This document shows, one piece after another, positions 1 to 7,140 of a stretch of DNA of 56,631 nt. The notes beneath the pieces were generated by a model. The model was not told the origin of the DNA, ran no database searches, and was given only the letters and a program-made list of their open reading frames with translations. Every line of letters begins with the position of its first letter. Position 1 is the first letter of the stretch. The stretch is from an uncultured Lachnospiraceae bacterium. GTDB lineage: Bacteria; Bacillota; Clostridia; Lachnospirales; Lachnospiraceae. Both the position numbers and the translations under genes were made by a program. Location of the stretch: positions 1 to 56,631 of the forward strand of contig CAJTYJ010000022.1 of NCBI GenBank assembly GCA_910583895.1, read 5' to 3'.

Positions 1-71
1 CCTGCACAGTTTCATTTATGGTGGTGCCAAATGTGGGGCATGAGGGTTTAGGAAATAAATTTTATTTTGCC

Positions 72-284
72 CTAATACTCCTCTTTTGCTTCTAACTGGT
101 ACTCATGCGGATAATAATTTTCTGATTCATCCACACTGATTTCTTTTCCTGCATATGTTTTCAGCCAGTCTCCATAATCTGGATTATCCCAGGCTGTGCC
201 ATCATCAAAAACAACCTGTTCCAAGCAAAACAGTATGTATAAGGGCTGATCCGTCCCGGAAAGACTCATTTCCAGTAAATTCAC
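72..284 (-). CDS. Small hypothetical acidic protein
   Basis: About 70 residues. The chosen start is a GTG at 284 with GAGG eight bases upstream; an in-frame TTG lies at 314. The middle reads VVFDDGTAWDNPDYGDW, which resembles the C-terminal end of larger Clostridial proteins with a 'FDDGT.W' beta-strand motif (DUF5780-like, from memory). There is no signal peptide or membrane segment. It begins 10 bases after the end of a frameshifted repressor remnant, so it may itself be a leftover of a larger gene. Function unknown. Confidence 0.4.
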   Translation of the reverse strand: MNLLEMSLSGTDQPLYILFCLEQVVFDDGTAWDNPDYGDWLKTYAGKEISVDESENYYPHEYQLEAKEEY

Positions 285-294
285 AGGGATCACC

Positions 295-445
295 TCATTC
301 CAGATCTTTGACAATCTGCTTTAACTTTTCAATTTGTTCAGCAGAAAGTTTTTTCTGCTCAGAAGAGCCGCAAACAGCTGATCCACAGAACCGTCATAAA
401 TTTTGTTGATCAGTTCCTCTGTCTCTGCTTCCTGCACTTCTTCCT
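295..445 (-). pseudogene. Remnant of a BlaI/MecI-type repressor (C-terminus, frameshifted)
   Basis: Read on the minus strand, one frame gives EEVQEAETEELINKIYDGS then VDQLFAAL. After a shift near 353-365 another frame gives SSEQKKLSAEQIEKLKQIV and ends KDLE at a TGA (295-297). Together they match the usual end of BlaI/MecI/CopY penicillinase-type repressors (dimerisation helices, '..GGS...L...LS.EEIEELK..'). The N-terminal winged helix is absent: upstream lies the intact GNAT gene, whose stop is directly adjacent. No antirepressor (BlaR) is seen. It is therefore a decayed fragment, unless a sequencing error hides the frame; even then it would lack a DNA-binding domain. Confidence 0.6.
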
Positions 446-979
446 TTATGCTTCCTTTCTTCGCACATAACAGCACACACTCCGGCAGTGTCCCTCTTGA
501 TCAGCCCTGCTTTCGTATGTACTCTCCTGTTCAAACCCGCAGGCTTCAAACAGTTTCCGGGATGGCAGGTTGTCCTCCAGAATGCTGGCGCAGATACGAT
601 CCAGACCAAGCTGCCGAAAAGCATAAGCAGTCAGGACGTTCACCGCATCTCTTCCGCGGCCGCTGCCCCGGGCCGATTTTAAAAGCTTGATATGAATCTG
701 CGCCATCCTGCTTTTCTCATCTATGTCCGAGAGCAGTATCATCCCAAGACCTGCCTCCGGTTTTTCCCGGTCTGCAATGACCCGGCGAAAGCTGCCGGCC
801 GGAACCGGCAGGAAGCAAAGGCCATGTGCCGGATGCACGCCGGACGCCGCGTATTGATAACCCTTTGTCACTTTCACGATCCTGGGATCCCGAATCAGCC
901 CCAGAAGCATCCCCTGGTCCTGCCTCTCTGCCGCCCGGAGAATCACTTTCTTGCCTGTAAGGATGATATGATCTTCCAT
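446..979 (-). CDS. GNAT-family N-acetyltransferase
   Basis: 177 residues from the ATG at 979, which has GGAG four bases upstream; an upstream in-frame ATG at 997 lacks a ribosome site. It is a RimJ/RimL-like acetyltransferase. The C-terminal half has the acetyl-CoA loop in variant form (GSGRGRDAVNVLTAYAF), then LGLDRICASILEDNLPSRKL and FEACGFEQE, the classic motif A/B order for transfer of acetyl from acetyl-CoA to an amine. The central part (HPAHGLCFLPVPAGSF) is less conserved than usual. Substrate cannot be told. It stands alone and its stop abuts the repressor remnant. Confidence 0.75.
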   Translation of the reverse strand: MEDHIILTGKKVILRAAERQDQGMLLGLIRDPRIVKVTKGYQYAASGVHPAHGLCFLPVPAGSFRRVIADREKPEAGLGMILLSDIDEKSRMAQIHIKLLKSARGSGRGRDAVNVLTAYAFRQLGLDRICASILEDNLPSRKLFEACGFEQESTYESRADQEGHCRSVCCYVRRKEA

Positions 980-1159
980 ATTACTCCACTCCCCCATCCG
1001 TTCTGATCATCGCCCTGCCCAAACATACTCCTATCCGCCCGTGCCAGACTCCGGAACATAAATCAGGAGAGCAAACGATGAACACCATGGTTCCTTAAGT
1101 ATAAAACATAACAGAAAACCTTTGTATTTGCAATCATCATGTTCTCTTAAAGCCACACA

Positions 1160-1326
1160 GCGGATCCGGGATTATTCCTGTTCACACCATGGCGAATCAC
1201 TTTGCTGATTCGTCATGGTGCAGTACCATTATGGAGTCAAAGCATATGCCCCATCGCGCAGGCGATTTCCAATGGCATATGCGGTTACGTCCACAGGGTA
1301 CCTGCGAACAGTAACCCGGGATCCGC
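1160..1326. repeat. Folded multi-stem element (closing stem plus three hairpins)
   Basis: No gene occupies 980-1518. Within it an outer arm at 1160-1170 pairs with 1315-1326 (GCGGATCC-GGG against CCCGGGATCCGC). Inside are three hairpins in series: 1185-1220 (15-bp arms with one G-T, six-base loop), 1242-1282 (nine-bp arms GCATATGCC/GGCATATGC with an inner ATCGC/GCGAT stem) and 1283-1316 (GGTTAC/GTAACC with an inner CAGG/CCTG). The outer and third stems share 1315-1316 and so compete slightly. It could be a structured RNA or a small palindromic mobile element; no T-tract follows immediately. Confidence 0.5.
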
Positions 1327-1424
1327 ATTCGAACGGCAGCCGTCACTTTTTATCCTCCTGCCGATCTTTGTATGGGCGGCTCTTCTCCAAAGACAAACAG
1401 CCCTGATGACAGCAGAAAAACCAC

Positions 1425-1453
1425 TTCCGTTTTCCACTTCGTTATGATATAAT
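1425..1453 (+). promoter_or_regulatory. Probable promoter of the VanW-family gene
   Basis: A perfect TATAAT at 1448-1453 with a weak -35 (TTCCGT, 1425-1430) 17 bases upstream, about 65 bases before the start codon. Confidence 0.4.
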
Positions 1454-1518
1454 TTGATTTACAAAGAGATACCATCTACTTATATGGATCTCAATTTTAA
1501 ATTATGGGGAGAAAAGAT

Positions 1519-2358
1519 ATGAAACAAAAAGCAAGCATTTTTACAGCAATGATTTTATGCTTCTGCATGCTGTGGGGAAGCGTGACACCAGCCATGGCGG
1601 CTCAGACACCGCTGACCAGCCTGACCTTTGATGTGGACTACTATTACAACACCTATCCGGATCTGCAGGCAGCCTTTGGTTATGATTACAACAGCCTATA
1701 CCGCCATTATGTTGATTCCGGGATGGCGGAAGGCCGGTCCGGCAGCGCAGAATTTAATTGTATGGCATACCGGAACAATTATCCGGATCTGCAGGCATCT
1801 TTCGGGAACAATTATCATGCCTATTGTGTTCATTATGAAACTTATGGCAGAGCCGAAGGCCGAAGCGCAGCCGGAGACGGTACTGTGCTTACCACCGTTG
1901 AAGCAGCACCCGTCAGTACACAGATCGGCAGTTATTCAACAGCCTACAGTTCAGGTACTTCACGCGCTTCCAATATTGCGCTGGCTGTATCCAGGATCAA
2001 TGGTGTTGTGATCCAGCCCGGGGAGAGCTTCTCTTTCAGTCAGACGATCCTTCCCAGAACTGTAGCCAACGGTTACGTAGAGGCTCCTACTATCGTGAAC
2101 AAAAAATACGTCCCCGGAATCGGCGGCGGAATCTGTCAGGTTTCCTCTACTTTGTATGCAGCCATGTTAAACGCGGGACTGCCTGCCACTGAGCGGCATC
2201 CTCATTCTCTGAAAGTGGCCTATATTCCGGAAGGAATGGATGCGACAATCTCCGGCAACACGCTGGATCTTCGCTTCACCAACACTTTTGCAGAGCCCAT
2301 CCAGATCCAGGCAACTGCAGACCAGGGAACCTTAACCGTATCCCTGTGCAAACAGTAA
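1519..2358 (+). CDS. Secreted VanW-family protein with two N-terminal repeats
   Basis: 279 residues from the ATG at 1519, with GGGGAG seven bases upstream; an upstream in-frame ATG at 1504 has no such site. Residues 1-28 form a signal peptide (KQKASIF, hydrophobic core, cut after AMA). Then come two copies of a roughly 35-residue unit containing YYNTYPDLQAAFG and YRNNYPDLQASFG, each ending in AEGRS; such units are found in cell-surface proteins of gut Firmicutes. The rest is a VanW domain (IQPGESFSFSQT, GIGGGICQVSSTLY, ERHPHS). VanW proteins are linked to vancomycin clusters but are mostly of unknown role at the cell surface. No van genes lie nearby. Confidence 0.85.
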   Translation: MKQKASIFTAMILCFCMLWGSVTPAMAAQTPLTSLTFDVDYYYNTYPDLQAAFGYDYNSLYRHYVDSGMAEGRSGSAEFNCMAYRNNYPDLQASFGNNYHAYCVHYETYGRAEGRSAAGDGTVLTTVEAAPVSTQIGSYSTAYSSGTSRASNIALAVSRINGVVIQPGESFSFSQTILPRTVANGYVEAPTIVNKKYVPGIGGGICQVSSTLYAAMLNAGLPATERHPHSLKVAYIPEGMDATISGNTLDLRFTNTFAEPIQIQATADQGTLTVSLCKQ

Positions 2359-2540
2359 GCAACACAGACACAACAAAAACGGGGCTGTCGGGAAAATTTC
2401 TGCATCCCCTCTGACGACCGGATACAGAACAAAAAATTATATATATGGAAGAACCTTATCTCTGCATCAGCAGATGAAAGAGCAGACCGCTTGAAAAAGT
2501 ATCCGAAAAAGCAGATACTGCATGAGGAAACGGATCAATG

Positions 2541-2586
2541 TAAAAGAGCCATCCGATCATCTTTTCTGAATCGAATGGCTCTTTAC
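2541..2586 (-). terminator. Stem-loop terminator of a short minus-strand unit
   Basis: Ten-base arms AAAGAGCCAT (2543-2552) and ATGGCTCTTT (2575-2584), extended by a partial CCGAT/ATCGA stem. Read on the minus strand it ends CTCTTTTAC, a short T-tract. It could also stop the VanW transcript from the other side, less well. Confidence 0.5.
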
Positions 2587-2589
2587 CAG

Positions 2590-2676
2590 TCAATCTGAAG
2601 TTTCACCCTGATTATCTCCTTTCAAGATTATTTCCGGATACCGCCAGATTGTTTGGATCCACTGTTCTGTTTTCAT
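2590..2676 (-). CDS. Possible 28-residue peptide
   Basis: The ATG at 2676 opens a 28-codon frame (begins MKTEQWIQTIWRYPEII) lying between a good minus-strand promoter and a terminator. The ribosome site is weak (AAGAG close to the start). A second frame of the same length starts at 2769 and ends at 2683. Neither resembles a known family. They may be chance frames in a small RNA. Confidence 0.2.
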   Translation of the reverse strand: MKTEQWIQTIWRYPEIILKGDNQGETSD

Positions 2677-2848
2677 CTCTTATCATGTCCGGGAAAGGAC
2701 CGGCAATTCTGCAATTCTCTTTTCAGATATTGTCATCTTATTGCTGACATTCAGATCGTTCCCAACCATGATCAAAATTTCATCTTCCCATTGGACCTTT
2801 CCTCCATTTCCAGAGATTTTTGTGTATCTCTTTCGTTTTGGTGATTTT

Positions 2849-2877
2849 ATATTACAATATCTTTTGTGATTTGTCAA
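2849..2877 (-). promoter_or_regulatory. Strong sigma-A-type promoter reading leftwards
   Basis: TTGACA (2877-2872), 17-base spacer, TAATAT (2854-2849) on the minus strand. No obvious large gene lies downstream before the stem-loop at 2541-2586, so the transcript would be about 300 bases. Confidence 0.6.
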
Positions 2878-2952
2878 TAGTTTTCTGAAAATTTATTTTC
2901 TTTTTTTTCGATTTCTGACGTCATATTAAGAATGATTCTCTGCAGTACCATC

Positions 2953-3138
2953 GGTGCCCTCGCGAAAACTGTCTTTTCATGTCTCGACAGCCGCATCGTT
3001 TTACAGGAAAACGGTAAAAGCAGAGGGCACCTCGTCTCAAAATGTCAGAACACAGATGTATGCAAACCGTGTGTCCCCTTGTCCACTGAGGGTAAAAAGG
3101 GTTATAACAGATAATGGTTTTCTTGTACAGTTCTGACA
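2953..3138. other. Region of nested inverted repeats
   Basis: GGTGCCCTC (2953-2961) pairs with GAGGGCACC (3023-3031) and encloses two hairpins: CTGTC/GACAG (2969-2990) and CGTTTT/AAAACG (2997-3013). Directly after, TGTCAGAAC (3043-3051) pairs with GTTCTGACA (3130-3138). No credible gene covers this stretch. It lies beyond the 3' end of the minus-strand YCII gene. Confidence 0.4.
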
Positions 3139-3166
3139 TGTCCGTCAGCATTTTCAGTAAAAAAAT

Positions 3167-3466
3167 TTACAGCAGATAATTATTTTCCCGGTCTGCAATC
3201 TGGAGGTCAACGATCCGGCAGGTTGCATACCCTCCCACGACCAGCGGTTCTGTACGGCATATCTCTTCTGCTTCTTCACGGCTTTGTGTTTTCAGGATAT
3301 ACATCCCTGCCATTCCCGGATATCCTTTAAAGACTCCGCATATTTCCAGCTTTCCTTCGTCATCCAGCTTTCTTATGTTCTCCACGTGCTCCATAACTGC
3401 CTTTTTTGTCATTCGGTTATAGGTTTTGCTTTTCTCAATCATAACCAGATACATCAACTTATTCAT
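3167..3466 (-). CDS. YCII-related domain protein
   Basis: 99 residues. The start at 3466 is supported by AAAGGAAAG six bases upstream; a longer frame to 3502 has no such site. The chain MNKLMYLVMIEKSKTYNR through a helix (VMEHVENIRKLDDEGKLEICG) to GMYILKTQSREEAEEICRTEP matches the ferredoxin-like YCII fold (dimeric alpha/beta barrel; a His-Asp pair is typical). These small cytosolic proteins are of uncertain role, some acting as dehalogenase-like or sensor modules. It is divergent from the WYL regulator at 3914, which may control it. Confidence 0.7.
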   Translation of the reverse strand: MNKLMYLVMIEKSKTYNRMTKKAVMEHVENIRKLDDEGKLEICGVFKGYPGMAGMYILKTQSREEAEEICRTEPLVVGGYATCRIVDLQIADRENNYLL

Positions 3467-3498
3467 GCGCTGCTTTCCTTTCTGATTTTTCACCAAGA

Positions 3499-3759
3499 TC
3501 ACTTACTTGATCCGGCAGACGTGTTCTGAGGGCTGATCACCAATACGCTTTGTTTTCCACGGTACCGGTCACAGGCTGTTCCTCCTTTCTCCCACAATTG
3601 TTTTTTACACCTATCCCAATCGAATATGGTGCCTGGTACAACGCGTTTCTCCCGCACAATCACTTTTCGCCCTGTACAGCCCACTCCATGTTTTTCGTCT
3701 TCAGGACAAACGCAAAAATCATTTTCTACTGATTTTAAGGGATTTTTCAGATAAAACAA
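3499..3759 (-). CDS. Doubtful small ORF upstream of the YCII gene
   Basis: An 86-codon frame rich in Lys, Arg and Cys (IFDWDRCKKQLWEKGG) without a clear ribosome site or recognisable family. Inside it on the same strand is a strong AAAGGAGG followed eight bases later by a GTG that opens only an 11-codon frame (3574 region), so the stretch may instead be a leader of the YCII gene. I see no firm gene in 3467-3913. Confidence 0.15.
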   Translation of the reverse strand: MFYLKNPLKSVENDFCVCPEDEKHGVGCTGRKVIVREKRVVPGTIFDWDRCKKQLWEKGGTACDRYRGKQSVLVISPQNTSAGSSK

Positions 3760-3788
3760 TTAGTTTAAGAAAAACGCTCAGAAACCAT

Positions 3789-3808
3789 GATGAACCAATT
3801 GTTCATCC
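3789..3808. promoter_or_regulatory. Palindrome in the divergent control region
   Basis: GATGAAC-CAATT-GTTCATC, seven-base perfect arms, in the gap between the YCII side and the WYL regulator gene. A candidate operator. Confidence 0.35.
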
Positions 3809-3846
3809 ATGGGTCTTCCTTGTTTCGTTTTTGTCTCATCTTGCAT

Positions 3847-3891
3847 TTGTCATACAGATAGTTTATCATAAAATAGTGACAAAAGCTGTCA
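3847..3891 (+). promoter_or_regulatory. Promoter and possible autoregulatory operator of the WYL gene
   Basis: TTGTCA (3847-3852), 16 bases, TAAAAT (3869-3874), followed by TGACA-AAAGC-TGTCA (3877-3891), an inverted repeat just past the -10. An AAAGGAG ribosome site precedes the ATG at 3914. Confidence 0.45.
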
Positions 3892-3913
3892 TAATTCCAA
3901 AAGGAGTGTAAAA

Positions 3914-4864
3914 ATGTCAAAATCAGAACGTCTGATTGAAATGATGATAACTATAAATGCCAAAAAAGATTTCACAGCAGGCGAACTGGCAGAGGAATTT
4001 TCCGTGTCAAGAAGAACTATACTGCGCGATCTGCAGGAATTGGAGCAGGCCGGTTTTCCCATCTACTCTGAAGTCGGCGCGGCAGGCGGATATCATATCC
4101 TGAAAGAACGCATTTTACCGCCGATTGCCTTTTCAGAAAATGAGGCCAAAGCTGTATTTTTTGCCTGTCAGTCTCTGCAGTTTTACCGTGACCTGCCTTT
4201 CGAGCAGGAAACCATATCCGTTTTGAAAAAGTTTTTAAATTGTCTGCCGCTGGATATCCAAAGCAGTATCATCCAGATGCAAAACAAAATCGTATTCTGG
4301 ATCCCGGACCGGCATTGTGATTCCCCGCTGCTTCAGTCCATGTTTCAGATTGCCGTAAACCGTCACGCCGCAACCATACGCTATTCATCCACATCTTCGG
4401 AAAGTACACGCACCATTATCCCCATCGGATTATATGCCATGAACGGACTTTGGTATTGTCCTGCATACTGCACAACGGCGAAACAGATCCGGGTATTTCG
4501 GGTTGACCGCATCCGGGAAATCCTGGAAGATAAGCCCTGCCCGGAAGGAAACAACTTTGTTCCCGGGTCCATTCAGGAATATCTGAAAAAAACAAAAGTT
4601 CCAAATGACTGCCGCCTGAACATCCGGCTGACAGCCATCGGCGTAAAACGCTGCGAAAGTGAATGCTTGCTGGCCAGCGGTTTAAAAGTATTTCCATCCG
4701 GCGAAGGAATCATTGACATGGAAATCAATTATGACACTTTAGAATGGGTTGCTGATTTCCTTCTGCCCCTGGGAAAACATGCAGCTGTGTTGGAACCGGC
4801 CGAGTTAAAAAAACGAATGAAGCAAAAAGTATACGAATTATACGAGCATTACTGCAGATCGTAA
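3914..4864 (+). CDS. WYL-domain transcriptional regulator (YafY type)
   Basis: 316 residues. An N-terminal winged helix spans about 1-60 (DFTAGELAEEFSVSRRTILR, then DLQELEQAGFPIYSE), followed by the GGYHI wing, a linker helix region, and a WYL domain from about 140 (YAMNGLWYCPAYC, RVFRVDRIREIL). A C-terminal WCX-like domain ends near LPLGKHAAVLEP. Such proteins sense ligands through the WYL domain and repress or activate a neighbouring gene. Here the divergent YCII gene is the natural candidate, along with its own promoter, which carries an inverted repeat. Confidence 0.85.
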   Translation: MSKSERLIEMMITINAKKDFTAGELAEEFSVSRRTILRDLQELEQAGFPIYSEVGAAGGYHILKERILPPIAFSENEAKAVFFACQSLQFYRDLPFEQETISVLKKFLNCLPLDIQSSIIQMQNKIVFWIPDRHCDSPLLQSMFQIAVNRHAATIRYSSTSSESTRTIIPIGLYAMNGLWYCPAYCTTAKQIRVFRVDRIREILEDKPCPEGNNFVPGSIQEYLKKTKVPNDCRLNIRLTAIGVKRCESECLLASGLKVFPSGEGIIDMEINYDTLEWVADFLLPLGKHAAVLEPAELKKRMKQKVYELYEHYCRS

Positions 4865-4951
4865 TCTCCTCTGCAGCCAGTTCCGAACCCTTAGCCGGCC
4901 ATGCAGCCGGGGGCAGAAACCGTTTCTTAGCAGGAATCAGGGTGCCGTAAA

Positions 4952-5878
4952 TTATGCAACCAGTATCCCTCTTTTCGGTGCAATCTCCACTGTAACCTCT
5001 GTTCCCGCATTAAATTCGATGGCATCTTGTTCCATCCCGTCGGAAAAAACCACCCCGTTTTTTGGCATCTGGGAAAGTATCCGGAAGGTGTCCTGGCTGG
5101 TAAGCCGGCCGCAGACAATCCCTGCCTGGGTCCGGCCGCTGGGAAAAGGTTCCCGAACCACGAAAGTCAGCGCCTTTTCCTCCCAGGCCGGCCCCCGACT
5201 TACCAGGCGCGGACCGCCAAAGCACTCCGCGATGCCGGACGCCTGGGCCATGACAGAGCGGTACCATCCGCTGGATCCAAGACCGGTGGAGATAATAATC
5301 CCGCTGGAAGACTGGCTTTCCTGACGGCTGTTCCAGGTAAGATCGTATCGGGCGGATACGTGGGTCTTCTGGCCTATGAACAGATCATTGACCGCCAGCA
5401 TGGTCTGGCCGTCCCGGGTCCTGGCCCGGGCCATGGTGATCTCCCGAAAGGTTGCGCTTTTCTTCAGAACCCTTGCAAGGACATGTTCTGTATCCCCGGC
5501 TTCAAAGGGAAGCAGGATTCCATCCCATCTGTCCGGTTCCGGATTGATGCCGATCAGCGGCTGGCCATCCAGATATTTGAGGATATTGGCCACCAGTCCG
5601 TCCTGCCCCACAGCAATCACAATGTCCTGCTGTCCAAAGATCATGTTTGGCAGAAAATCCCGGTCAATCCGCTGAAGCCTGGCGTATGTTTCTGCCGCCT
5701 GCGTGACGGTTGTCACCGCCCTTCGATATGCTTCATCCTCCCGGACATAGTCCGAAAAATCCGCGCCCAGATGCTCGATATAGAATCTGGCCTGCTCAGC
5801 CGTGTTGTATTTGCGGATCAGTTCCTGAAGTCTGGTCTTTCTGGTGACCAGAACCACCTTATGCATTTCCCTCTCCAT
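4952..5878 (-). CDS. NAD-kinase-fold protein of unknown substrate
   Basis: 308 residues. The fold of NAD kinases is recognisable from motif order: a nucleotide loop VGQDGLVANIL where NAD kinases have GGDGT, then GINPEPDRWDG, VNDLFIGQKTHVSARYDL in place of the NE motif, STGLGSSGW in place of TGSTAY, and FSDGMEQD near the end. Sequence departs at each signature, so phosphorylation of NAD is uncertain; a related sugar or nucleotide may be the substrate. It follows the SPFH gene by 87 bases on the same strand and is probably co-transcribed from the promoter at 7035-7063. A true NAD kinase would be expected elsewhere in the genome. Confidence 0.7.
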   Translation of the reverse strand: MEREMHKVVLVTRKTRLQELIRKYNTAEQARFYIEHLGADFSDYVREDEAYRRAVTTVTQAAETYARLQRIDRDFLPNMIFGQQDIVIAVGQDGLVANILKYLDGQPLIGINPEPDRWDGILLPFEAGDTEHVLARVLKKSATFREITMARARTRDGQTMLAVNDLFIGQKTHVSARYDLTWNSRQESQSSSGIIISTGLGSSGWYRSVMAQASGIAECFGGPRLVSRGPAWEEKALTFVVREPFPSGRTQAGIVCGRLTSQDTFRILSQMPKNGVVFSDGMEQDAIEFNAGTEVTVEIAPKRGILVA

Positions 5879-5965
5879 AGTGTCCCTCCTTGCAGCCTCC
5901 CTGCCAATCGTCTTTTATCCCCGGACAGACTCTGTTTGCCCGCAGGAAGTATCTGGAAGCTCTTT

Positions 5966-6982
5966 CTATGCATCCGTCAGTGCGCTTAAAAGATCCGGCG
6001 ATACATTCAGCGTACCGATCTTCCCCGCCTTGTCGCCCATTTCCAGAAATGCCTTCGCAATCAAAGACCGGCTGTCCATTCCGCTGATGGCCAGAGCTTT
6101 CACAATCTCTGTATCCACTCCGGCAAACGCTTTTAACAGTGCTTCCGAATCATAGGCTTTGGCATCGGATTTTTTCTTTTCATTTTCAGTCTGCAGATCC
6201 ACCAGCCGGCAGTTCTCTTCTTCCAGCCGAATCTCGCTGGCAATCTTCCGTGCGTCCAGTTCCGCCTGCTTTTCCTGAACCAGCCGCTTCATCTCCATCT
6301 CTTTTTCCCGCTTTTCCTTCTGCTTTTCTGCCACCCGGATCTCCGTGTTCAGCTCATTTTCTTTTACGATCCGCTCCTGCTCGATGGCCGCATTCCTCCG
6401 CTTATAGATGGCGTTGTCCTGTTGCTTTAGGATCTCTTCTCTTGCTGCCGCTTCCAGTGCTTTTCTGGTGTCGCTTCGGGCCAGCACCCCCAATATGGAG
6501 ACGGAGACCAGGTCCAGACCAAAATCCCTCAGTCCCTCATCCTCTTTCATCCCTTCCCGGAGAGCCCCGGCCAGCTCATCGGCGGATACGATCGCTTCCT
6601 GCACCGTCTTGCCGCTAATAAATTTGGTAATACATACTTTCACAAGATTCAGGACCCGCTTGGCCATCTTCTGTCTGGCCTCCGTAAGCGCCGCCGCATA
6701 TTCCTTTTTTCCTTTCCAGGAAAAGTCCACCATCCGGGACGCCCGCTCATAGTCGGTGATGAGATAGGAGATGTCCCCCTGCACGCTGACGCTCTGAAAA
6801 TCTGCAGTCATCAGTTCGTCAAAGGCAAAATTGGTGTCAAAAGCTGTAGCCGGAATCACAATCATACTTGTGGTCATCGTATTGTAGAAAAACGACAGGC
6901 CAAGTCCTTTCTGTACGATCTTTCCTCTTCTGACCTTCATGACATATTCCGTTGGTTCAAATTTTTTGTATGCAATTCCCAT
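5966..6982 (-). CDS. Soluble SPFH/band-7 domain protein
   Basis: 338 residues from the second of two adjacent ATGs, which sits six bases from GGAGG. The SPFH domain covers about 1-190 (VQGDISYLITDYERASRMVDF; FGLDLVSVSILGVLARSD). A long charged coiled coil of Glu/Lys/Arg/Gln follows (about 185-275), then an Ala-rich C-terminus (ALLKAFAGVDTEIVKALAISG). Unlike flotillins and stomatins there is no membrane anchor or hairpin, so it is likely a cytosolic oligomeric scaffold. It heads a two-gene operon with the NAD-kinase-fold protein and may bind it; that is inferred from context only. Confidence 0.8.
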   Translation of the reverse strand: MGIAYKKFEPTEYVMKVRRGKIVQKGLGLSFFYNTMTTSMIVIPATAFDTNFAFDELMTADFQSVSVQGDISYLITDYERASRMVDFSWKGKKEYAAALTEARQKMAKRVLNLVKVCITKFISGKTVQEAIVSADELAGALREGMKEDEGLRDFGLDLVSVSILGVLARSDTRKALEAAAREEILKQQDNAIYKRRNAAIEQERIVKENELNTEIRVAEKQKEKREKEMEMKRLVQEKQAELDARKIASEIRLEEENCRLVDLQTENEKKKSDAKAYDSEALLKAFAGVDTEIVKALAISGMDSRSLIAKAFLEMGDKAGKIGTLNVSPDLLSALTDA

Positions 6983-7034
6983 CATTTACCTCCTTTTGTT
7001 CTTATCTTTTTGATGATTTCATTTGATTCTCTAT

Positions 7035-7063
7035 ATGATACTATCATTTTAATAATATGTCAA
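7035..7063 (-). promoter_or_regulatory. Promoter of the SPFH/NAD-kinase-like operon
   Basis: Minus strand TTGACA (7063-7058), 17 bases, TATCAT (7040-7035), about 50 bases before the SPFH start. Confidence 0.65.
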
Positions 7064-7107
7064 GGCAAAATTTTATTTTTTGCCTGTTTTTAACGGTATG
7101 CAGACAG

Positions 7108-7134
7108 AAAAAACGCCGCACGAATGCGGCGCCT
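7108..7134 (-). terminator. Rho-independent terminator of the trpB-like gene
   Basis: CGCCGCA/TGCGGCG arms (7114-7120, 7125-7131) with a four-base loop; on the minus strand a run of six T follows. It lies just after the stop codon at 7141. Confidence 0.85.
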
Positions 7135-7140
7135 GATCCT

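Noticed and set aside
2683..2877. A 64-codon minus-strand frame
   Set aside because: Its start lies upstream of the promoter at 2849-2877, so the full frame cannot be translated from that transcript; only the part from 2769 is possible.
1160..3140. CRISPR array
   Set aside because: The repeats are inverted, not direct, with no regular spacers, and no cas gene is present in the window.
5027..5989. Long plus-strand frame opposite the NAD-kinase-like gene
   Set aside because: Antisense shadow: no family resemblance, and the minus strand carries a clear coding pattern with a ribosome site.
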